Below are positions 1 to 4,814 of a DNA stretch of 5,349 bases, one piece after another. The stretch's first letter is position 1. Every line of letters begins with the position of its first letter. A program made the translations under genes and the position numbers. This DNA comes from Candidatus Aminicenantota bacterium (GTDB lineage Bacteria > Acidobacteriota > Aminicenantia > UBA2199), in assembly GCA_024644125.1 (NCBI GenBank), contig JAHELQ010000392.1:1-5349 (forward strand), read 5' to 3'. Under the pieces are notes generated by a model. It saw only the letters and a list, made by a program, of their open reading frames with translations, had not been told where the DNA came from and did no database searches.

Positions 1-271
1 GTCCCTCCGAATCCGAGACCAACCTCAAATCCTTCTCGATGTAACCGTCCACCCTCACAACCCGCACCGAATAGCCCGTCCGTGGGGAAAGCCCTCCCAC
101 ATCGAGCATAATGGAGTCGTGAAATTGAAATTCCTCTGTCACCTCTCCTGCGGCGTTTTTCAAGCCGGTAGGCTGGGGTACCAGCTCCCTGGAATGGCTA
201 TCATAATACCAGTCCAGGATAATTAAGACAACCAAAACAATGAAGATCAACCTGAGCGTTTTCTTCATCAT
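1..271 (-). CDS. Membrane-anchored or secreted protein of unknown function (N-terminal part, runs off left edge)
   Basis: Ninety codons are open from the ATG at 271 to the window edge with no stop, so the C-terminus is missing. The start is supported by a perfect AAGGAGG Shine-Dalgarno (plus-strand 277-283). It lies 5 nt from the first ATG and 8 nt from the adjacent second ATG (268), so either could be used. The N-terminus is MMKKTLRL followed by a hydrophobic run (IFIVLVVLIIL, about residues 9-19). This is either an uncleaved membrane anchor or a signal peptide; no lipobox Cys is visible. The rest alternates polar and hydrophobic residues, with a GLSPRTGYSVRVVRVDGY stretch at about residues 60-77, which reads like strands of a beta-sandwich. 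That fold idea is inference. I do not recognise the family. It is divergent from the NTF2-like fragment and unrelated in direction to the peptide genes. Confidence 0.7.
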   Translation of the reverse strand, partial: MMKKTLRLIFIVLVVLIILDWYYDSHSRELVPQPTGLKNAAGEVTEEFQFHDSIMLDVGGLSPRTGYSVRVVRVDGYIEKDLRLVSDSEG

Positions 272-355
272 GCATTCCTCCTTTCCTTCGTTCCTCTGTT
301 CCCCTCCCCTGTTACTCAATATATATAGTATAAATTCCCGGATTTCCGCACAAAA

Positions 356-386
356 ATTATATATGATTTTTACTATTTTTTGCCAA
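356..386 (-). promoter_or_regulatory. Candidate sigma70-type promoter for the left-edge membrane protein gene
   Basis: Reading the minus strand, TTGGCA (plus 381-386) is followed after 17 nt by TATATA (358-363), and by an exact TATAAT (356-361) at the longer spacing of 19 nt. It sits about 85 nt upstream of the start codon in a strongly AT-rich stretch. A second possible -10 (TATACT/TACTAT) occurs closer to the gene in the 320-335 region, so the exact start site is uncertain. Confidence 0.4.
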
Positions 387-498
387 ACGAACACCAACGC
401 TTTTTCCGAATGCATATAGAAAACACCCGGCCATGGAGGGTGGTGACGAACCAGTGATTGGTTTGGGTTGCCAGGTGAATGGCAGGAAGAGGTGATAT

Positions 499-720
499 GT
501 GAGTCCGACAGACGTGATCAAACAGTGCTTCGACCCGTTTAACCGCGGAGACGCTGACGGAATCGCCGAGTTTTACGCCGAAGACCCCATCACCATCAAT
601 CATCACGTGGCCGAAGCGCCGCTAGAAGGTAACGTAGCCATTGAAGAGATATTCGCCCGGGAGGTTCGCGTTATGCCTGCCCCCCTGTTAATCGCAATAT
701 ACTCTTGCAAATGCTGTTGA
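499..720 (+). pseudogene. Truncated NTF2-like/SnoaL-like domain protein
   Basis: A GTG start at 499 follows AGGAAGAGG (484-492). The overlapping ATG at 497 is followed at once by TGA and cannot be the start. Residues 1-55 look like the first helices of an NTF2-like/SnoaL-like protein: an N-terminal helix, then FNRGDADGIAEFYAEDP, a His-rich turn and an EGNVAIEEIFARE helix. Members of this fold usually exceed 100 residues and continue with several beta strands forming the cone-shaped pocket. Here, after the FARE helix (about base 663), the sequence turns into VRVMPAPLL and a Cys-rich tail and stops at residue 73. I saw no continuation of the domain in any frame between 670 and 940, so this looks like a 3'-deleted gene rather than a simple frameshift. 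A short functional protein is possible but unlikely. Any enzymatic role is unknown. Confidence 0.6.
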
Positions 721-745
721 ATATTTTTTTTGTATGTGTTATTCT
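717..745 (+). promoter_or_regulatory. Weak candidate promoter downstream of the NTF2-like fragment
   Basis: TTGAAT (717-722) and TATTCT (740-745) are separated by 17 nt, across a run of T residues. No open gene follows for about 270 bases, so this may be fortuitous, or could give a longer leader to the peptide genes. Confidence 0.2.
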
Positions 746-940
746 GATAGGTCACTGATGACATTTTGTCGGTCCAGGTGATTCAAGGAAACACGTAAAG
801 GAAGTTGAAAGTGAAAATAGTCACATCCGCGAAAGACCCTTCGCTATGTTCAAGATGTCCTTATTCTCACCCAAATTAATACTGATCGCGACCCCAATCC
901 CTGCTGTTGAGCGATTCTAGAACCGGAAAAATAGCAAAAC
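721..940. other. Intergenic stretch without a recognisable gene
   Basis: No ORF with a convincing ribosome site or family resemblance is visible on either strand. An ORF on the minus strand from 1091 to 876 is only the antisense of the first peptide gene. The stretch separates the broken NTF2-like gene from the left inverted repeat at 941 and shows no repeat array. Confidence 0.5.
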
Positions 941-970
941 GGAAAGGGGACAGTCGCCCCGTTAATTGAT
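941..970 (+). repeat. Left inverted repeat of the peptide cassette
   Basis: This stretch begins GGAAAGGGGACAG and continues through GTTAAT. It matches the reverse complement of the right repeat (1371-1404) at 24 of the first 30 positions, with the first 13 identical. GGGG (946-949) can pair with CCCC (957-960) to make a small terminal hairpin. No target-site duplication is obvious in the flanks. Confidence 0.6.
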
Positions 971-995
971 AACGCCATATGTATCGGCGTAAAAT
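966..995 (+). promoter_or_regulatory. Candidate promoter with operator-like dyad for the peptide genes
   Basis: TTGATA (966-971) and TAAAAT (990-995) are spaced by 18 nt. Transcription would begin a few bases before the first ribosome site (AAGGAG, 1006-1011). The spacer is bounded by an inverted repeat ACGCC (972-976) / GGCGT (986-990), so a repressor could sit between -35 and -10. A second dyad, GTTA-5-TAAC (961-973), overlaps the -35. Confidence 0.4.
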
Positions 996-1019
996 TAAAG
1001 TAAAAAAGGAGATACGCTT

Positions 1020-1166
1020 ATGAAAACCAAGAAAATCACCAAGAAATTGGAGTTGAACAAAGAGACATTGATCAATTTGGAAGATTCCCAAATGAATGAA
1101 GTCAAAGGAGGAGAAACACTCCCCACTCCTACTTTTTTTTCTTGCTTCGCGACTAGATGCTGCTAA
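1020..1166 (+). CDS. Lanthipeptide-like RiPP precursor 1, GG-type leader
   Basis: This 48-residue peptide has a strong AAGGAG (1006-1011) 8 nt before the ATG. Residues 1-31 form a Lys-rich leader with the pattern LNKETLxxL (12-20), then an acidic amphipathic segment EDSQMNEVKGG ending at the Gly30-Gly31 site. This matches the leader style of class I lanthipeptide-type precursors, where the LNKxT region is bound by the modifying enzyme's recognition element and the export peptidase cuts after GG. The predicted 17-residue core, ETLPTPTFFSCFATRCC, has Cys42, Cys47 and Cys48 plus Thr33, Thr36, Thr38, Ser41 and Thr45. That is enough Ser/Thr for up to three thioether rings. The neighbour gene 36 nt downstream has nearly the same leader. 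Alternatives are a disulfide-bonded double-glycine bacteriocin or a substrate of another RiPP enzyme class. No modifying enzyme is present in the window, so the chemistry is inferred. Confidence 0.75.
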   Translation: MKTKKITKKLELNKETLINLEDSQMNEVKGGETLPTPTFFSCFATRCC

Positions 1167-1202
1167 AACGGCATCAGCCTAAATTAAAAAGGAGAAACCC
1201 TT

Positions 1203-1340
1203 ATGAAAACCAAGAATGACAAAAAATTTGAATTGAACAAAACCACATTGGTGAATCTGGAAGATTCCCAGTTGAACGACCTGAAAGGCGGATGGACGTT
1301 TCCAGTTCCATCTGAACAGTCTTGCAAGTTTGACTGTTAG
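1203..1340 (+). CDS. Lanthipeptide-like RiPP precursor 2, GG-type leader
   Basis: This 45-residue peptide has AAGGAG (1189-1194) 8 nt before the ATG, the same arrangement as its neighbour. Residues 1-30 repeat the leader pattern: MKTK start, FELNKTTLVNL (9-19), EDSQLNDLKGG (20-30). The predicted core after Gly30, WTFPVPSEQSCKFDC, carries Cys41 and Cys45 with Thr32, Ser37 and Ser40 available for dehydration, so two thioether rings are possible. The leader is close to that of precursor 1 while the core is unrelated, as expected for duplicated substrates of one shared enzyme. It probably lies in one transcript with precursor 1. A small inverted repeat TTGACT-GTT-AGTCAA (1330-1344) overlaps the stop codon; it lacks a T-run and is a doubtful terminator. 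No modifying, exporting or immunity gene follows before the cas operon. Confidence 0.75.
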   Translation: MKTKNDKKFELNKTTLVNLEDSQLNDLKGGWTFPVPSEQSCKFDC

Positions 1341-1361
1341 TCAATAAAACATCCTACGACT

Positions 1362-1384
1362 GTTAATTAAATCGATTTATTAAC
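1362..1384. repeat. AT-rich palindrome beside the right inverted repeat
   Basis: GTTAAT-(T)-AAATC and GATTTATTAAC are complementary, giving 11-bp arms with a single bulged T and no loop. It overlaps the inner part of the right inverted repeat. A shorter GTTA...TAAC dyad (961-973) occupies the equivalent inner position at the left end. It could be a recombinase or regulator site, or act in ending peptide transcription; there is no direct evidence for any of these. Confidence 0.45.
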
Positions 1385-1404
1385 CAGGTGCCTGTCCCCT
1401 TTCC
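1371..1404 (-). repeat. Right inverted repeat of the peptide cassette
   Basis: Read on the minus strand it starts GGAAAGGGGACAGGCACC and continues through GGTTAAT, mirroring the left repeat at 941-970. It contains CAGG-TG-CCTG, a minor hairpin. Its outer edge abuts, without a gap, a TGA that closes the reading frame running out from the end of cas3. Confidence 0.6.
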
Positions 1405-1548
1405 TCACAGGTAGGTATTAAAGGATGTTCGGAACGTTTTGGTGTCCATCGGAATATGGAATCTTTCGCGATTGAATGGCGTTGTCCATATGTGTTGTTT
1501 GAGAAGATTTCTCGCTAGCGGAGCGTGCAGATCGATCTCTATGATTCC
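1405..1548. other. Intergenic stretch after cas3, no confident gene
   Basis: No start codon with a ribosome site and no recognisable family is seen, and there is no cas4, cas1 or cas2. Short palindromes cluster close to the cas3 end: GAGAA-GAT-TTCTC (1501-1513), CGCTAGCG (1513-1520) and AGATCGATCT (1529-1538). None is followed on the minus strand by a T-run, so no classical terminator for the cas operon can be named. A further inverted repeat ATATGGA (1454-1460) / TCCATAT (1485-1491) may be chance. Confidence 0.5.
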
Positions 1549-4023
1549 CTAGAAGATGGCCGCGTTGGACAACTCTTGCTTCGGGGATTTGAGGAAACCG
1601 GTGTCAGGATCGTAGGCGTACTTTTGTTGATTTTCGTAGGAGATGTATTTAAAATATTCCAGTCCCTCGATTATTCTTGAATCGGCATACGCTTTCAGTT
1701 CGCTGGATCGAAATGAGAGGCGATATTCCCGGAGCGCGATCTTCAAGCCCTCGATCTGGAGCAACGTCTCATCACGTTCTTCAGGAGACAATTCATCTGT
1801 CGTCAAAAGTGACATGGCCTCCCGCAACCGGTCCATGTCCCGCTGGGCATCGAGGGTGGTGAGCACATAGAGCTCCTCGTCGTTATATTCCTCGATCAAT
1901 TGGAATTTTGAGACAGGCGTTTGATTTCCGGCTTCGCGGTCATAATTGAGATCACAAATGCCCTTGAGCAACAGGTTGCTTTCCCTTTGGAAATCAAACA
2001 TCCCGAAATACCGCCGGGACAGGTCAGCGAATTGCCGCGCCTCGTATTCGCCGCCCATGAGCGTAGCCCTAACCATTTGCCCTATGATGGATTCGTAGAT
2101 GTAGGCATGAAACTCCTTGAGATTGCGAGCCTCGTCTTGCAGGCATACCAACCGCGCCAGGCCGCCCAACGGACCGTACTCCCCATGCCGGTTGCAGCGG
2201 CCGGCAGCCTGAACAATGGAATCGAGGGGACCGAAATCACGGTACACATTTTTGAAGCTCAAATCGACACCCGCTTCCACCAACTGGGTGGAGACAACGA
2301 TGATGGCTTCGCCCCGAGTCAACGCTTCCGCGATGGCCTTGATTTTCTCCTTCCGGTCGCGGGGTACCAGATTGGTGGTGAGGCAAAACACCTGAAACCG
2401 GGGCAACTCTTTCTGAATATGGCGATATGCAGTCTGGGCGCTCTCCCGGGTATTGAGAATCATCAAACAATTGGGCCCAACGAATTCCCCCACAAACCGC
2501 TCTAGAAATCCGGTCAGCGGTTGGGGCGCGATATCGACCGTCAATTTTACCCGGTTGAACAAAGGATCGTCCATCGCCTCGATCGATGCCGCCAGTTCCC
2601 GGGGCGGCATCGGCGAAGGGGCGAATATCTCCGGCTGCGTGGCGGTCACGAGCAAAAACCAGGTGTTGAAACGGCGTCCCAATACGTCCAGGACTTTTTG
2701 TAATAATTTATAATAATGGGGGCTGACATTCTGGATCTCATCCAAAATCACGATGGAGTTTACAATCCGGTGAAACTTCTTGAGCATGCGGTTCTTGTGC
2801 CCCACCAATGAATGAAAAAACTGCACAAACGTCGTGACCACCATGGCCGATTCCCAGGATTCCACCAGCAGGACATCATCCAGGTAGTCTTTGTACCGGT
2901 ATTCTTCCACATCCACCCTTTTGTCCACCGGCTTTGGTTCGAGGTAATGATGCTTCATAATGTAACGGCCCGGTCGTTCAGTATATCTTTCGCCGTGATG
3001 GAAGCGCATGATCTCTTCAAAAACAGCGAAGTTCTGGTCGATAATGGATGTGTAGGGGAGACAGTAAATCACCCGGGCGGCCGGCGTGTCCATCGCGTCC
3101 ATCAAGGCGCGGGCGAACGCCAGGCAGCCGTATGTCTTGCCGATGCCGGTGGGAGCTGTGATGGTGTAGAAGCGCTGATCGGGATCGATGGCGTCATTTT
3201 CACTGACCGCTTTCAGGAATTCCTGTCTACGGGCGTTGATGGGTGAGGTGGGATCGAACTTCCCGGGATATTGTCTGCGTAAATGTTCGATATAGTCAAA
3301 CACCCTGGGGAAGGGCTCGTCGAGGTTTCCCTCGTAGTAGCCGGAATCGAGCCGGGCGGCGTCTTTTTTATCATGATCCACCAACAACGAAAACAGGAGA
3401 TTCACCACGAAGAAAAATTCGATGCGCTCTTCCGCTCCGTCGCCCAGGTCGTCTTCGGCGATATCTTCCCAGTCGTCTAGATTTTCCGGGAGCGACGAGA
3501 AATCTGTGGTCCATGGGATGCATGATCTTTCGAGACGAGCGGCGAAAAAATCTTCCAGTTCGCTCTTGTAATGGCGCTGTATGTCCTGGAGCTGGTCTTT
3601 GGCGATGGCGATATCCCGTTTTAGTGAAGAGTCTTCGTTGTCAAAGGCTTCGAGATTGCCGTGATGACGCTTGATCACCCGGAACGCAGCGATTGCCAGT
3701 AACTCCGAGTCCAATTCGGTTTTGATTGTCGTATAGGCTACTGCCGCTGATACGAAACTGTGATGCGTCAGATGGCTACCGCGTCTGCCTGGAGTGCGGA
3801 TGTAGTTCTGGAAAAATGACGTGGCTTTGCCGAAGTCGTGGAACAGGCCGATAAGAAAGGACAACCGACTCAAGTCCCGCTTCGAGACGATGGTCAGGTC
3901 TAGCTTCATCCCGTCTATCCGGCGTGCCGAGAGCGTGGCCACCTGAAGCAAGTGCTCCACTAACGGTTTTTCCGGCGTGTTTTTTTCCGCCGGATGCGAG
4001 AGCATCTTCATCGGCTGATTCAT
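1549..4023 (-). CDS. cas3: CRISPR-associated HD nuclease-helicase Cas3 (type I-B)
   Basis: This 824-residue protein has the domain order of a single-chain Cas3. The N-terminal HD nuclease shows His24, the HD pair in FHDFGKA (62-63), HH at 87-88, HH at 120-121 and an Asp in LLVDHDK (about 216). These are the metal ligands used to degrade single-stranded DNA. The superfamily 2 helicase follows: Walker A APTGIGKT (290-297), motif Ia CLPYTS (321-326), DEIQ box (428-431), TAT motif III (460-462), STQLVEAGVDLSF motif V (578-590) and QAAGRCNR motif VI (605-612). All key motifs appear intact. Cas3 is recruited by Cascade to the R-loop and unwinds and shreds the target with ATP. It starts 7 nt after the cas5b stop with only a poor Shine-Dalgarno, suggesting translational coupling. 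ATGs at codons 5 and 7 are less upstream alternatives. The C-terminal region (about 630-824) is the usual accessory part. Confidence 0.95.
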   Translation of the reverse strand: MNQPMKMLSHPAEKNTPEKPLVEHLLQVATLSARRIDGMKLDLTIVSKRDLSRLSFLIGLFHDFGKATSFFQNYIRTPGRRGSHLTHHSFVSAAVAYTTIKTELDSELLAIAAFRVIKRHHGNLEAFDNEDSSLKRDIAIAKDQLQDIQRHYKSELEDFFAARLERSCIPWTTDFSSLPENLDDWEDIAEDDLGDGAEERIEFFFVVNLLFSLLVDHDKKDAARLDSGYYEGNLDEPFPRVFDYIEHLRRQYPGKFDPTSPINARRQEFLKAVSENDAIDPDQRFYTITAPTGIGKTYGCLAFARALMDAMDTPAARVIYCLPYTSIIDQNFAVFEEIMRFHHGERYTERPGRYIMKHHYLEPKPVDKRVDVEEYRYKDYLDDVLLVESWESAMVVTTFVQFFHSLVGHKNRMLKKFHRIVNSIVILDEIQNVSPHYYKLLQKVLDVLGRRFNTWFLLVTATQPEIFAPSPMPPRELAASIEAMDDPLFNRVKLTVDIAPQPLTGFLERFVGEFVGPNCLMILNTRESAQTAYRHIQKELPRFQVFCLTTNLVPRDRKEKIKAIAEALTRGEAIIVVSTQLVEAGVDLSFKNVYRDFGPLDSIVQAAGRCNRHGEYGPLGGLARLVCLQDEARNLKEFHAYIYESIIGQMVRATLMGGEYEARQFADLSRRYFGMFDFQRESNLLLKGICDLNYDREAGNQTPVSKFQLIEEYNDEELYVLTTLDAQRDMDRLREAMSLLTTDELSPEERDETLLQIEGLKIALREYRLSFRSSELKAYADSRIIEGLEYFKYISYENQQKYAYDPDTGFLKSPKQELSNAAIF

Positions 4024-4030
4024 GTCCCGG

Positions 4031-4807
4031 TCAATAGAACGCGATAATCCGGTCGCCGACGCGGTAGCACTGGTTGAACGCGCCGTACAGCCGCCGGCCG
4101 CCGCGTTCCATCATCACTTGCTTGACCGAAATAGGCTCGCGTCCGGCGGTGTGTTTATTCATCACCCGCTTCATATGCGCGGGCATCTGCTCCATCACCA
4201 CATGAACGCCTTCGTGTTCCTGAATATCCTCCACCCGGTCCCGGCAGCAGATGGAATCGATGCAATCGCTCCGTTCCAGGTATTCCAACTGGTCGCCTGA
4301 GTAGAGCACCGGGTCGCCGGCGACGGCCCGGAATTGCCTTTGTCCCAGATACAGGCCGTAACCCAGGTTGCCGGTCTTGAGTTTTCGCTCCAGGGCGAAC
4401 AATACTTCCGCGTGCCCGGGAAGCGCGACATAAACTCTGTAAGCGATCGTTTCGCCGTTATCCGGCACCAGGAGCTCCATCTTGCATTGCGAGTGCATGC
4501 CTTTCGGCTTGCCCGAGCCTCTGAGTAAAAAACTGTGATACGTGTCGTGCAACAAGTTGATACTTTGCATGACCTTGCGGGGGGCGGCGCCCGGCACAAT
4601 GGCGGTGGATAGGAGGCAATCGTCGGGATTGAGACTTTCGTAATAGGTGTCCCGCGGCATCAATTGAATCGAGGCCAGCATTCCTGCCAGCGCAGTGCGG
4701 GGCGGCGCCAGGTAGGACAACGACGACGAATTGGTGTAGAATTTTCGGAAATGGGCGAACTTTCCCCGCAGGGTGAAGCCCAGGATGTGATCGATATGCG
4801 GAGCCAT
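4031..4807 (-). CDS. cas5b: Type I-B CRISPR-associated protein Cas5b
   Basis: This 258-residue protein has the Cas5 signature of subtype I-B near its N-terminus: RGKFAHFRKFYTNSSSLSY, then PPRTALAGMLA (residues 14-45). This forms the first strand and helix of the RAMP/ferredoxin-like fold. A GYGLYLGQRQF segment (149-159) is the later conserved strand-turn. In the type I-B Cascade, Cas5 caps the complex at the 5' handle of the crRNA and contacts the first Cas7 subunit and Cas8. There is no sign of the catalytic role that Cas5 has in subtype I-C; RNA cleavage here would be by Cas6, not present in the window. It begins 7 nt after the cas7b stop and ends 7 nt before cas3. The length is normal for the family and nothing appears broken. 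Confidence 0.93.
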   Translation of the reverse strand: MAPHIDHILGFTLRGKFAHFRKFYTNSSSLSYLAPPRTALAGMLASIQLMPRDTYYESLNPDDCLLSTAIVPGAAPRKVMQSINLLHDTYHSFLLRGSGKPKGMHSQCKMELLVPDNGETIAYRVYVALPGHAEVLFALERKLKTGNLGYGLYLGQRQFRAVAGDPVLYSGDQLEYLERSDCIDSICCRDRVEDIQEHEGVHVVMEQMPAHMKRVMNKHTAGREPISVKQVMMERGGRRLYGAFNQCYRVGDRIIAFY

Positions 4808-4814
4808 GATGAAC

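Larger units (their letters stand above)
941..1404. mobile_element. Possible inverted-repeat-bounded cassette carrying two peptide precursor genes
   Basis: Two imperfect inverted repeats face each other across 464 bp and enclose nothing but a candidate promoter and the two short precursor genes. The interior is visibly more AT-rich than the adjoining cas genes. The terminal motif (GGGGACAGGCACC-like) resembles sequences that I associate with non-autonomous units mobilised by REP-associated tyrosine transposases; that link is from memory and unverified. No transposase is encoded here and no target-site duplication is seen, which would fit an IS200/IS605-like mechanism but does not prove mobility. 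Alternatively, the repeats are unrelated genomic copies of a common dispersed motif that happen to flank the genes. Confidence 0.35.

Noticed and set aside
497..499. ATG start for the NTF2-like fragment
   Set aside because: It is followed immediately by TGA; the overlapping GTG at 499 is in the coding frame.
373..606. Minus-strand ORF of 77 codons across the NTF2-like fragment
   Set aside because: It is the shadow of the plus-strand frame, which carries recognisable NTF2-like sequence.
876..1091. Minus-strand ORF of 71 codons over the first peptide gene
   Set aside because: It runs antisense to a better-supported precursor gene with a strong ribosome site and recognisable leader; its own start lacks a ribosome site and the protein resembles nothing.
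1501..1540. Rho-independent terminator for the cas operon
   Set aside because: The palindromes here are short and loopless and no T-run follows on the minus strand.
1643..3674. Several plus-strand ORFs of 60-194 codons inside cas3, including 1921-2505 and 2812-3246
   Set aside because: They lie antisense to an intact Cas3 with all motifs conserved and have no family resemblance or ribosome sites of note.
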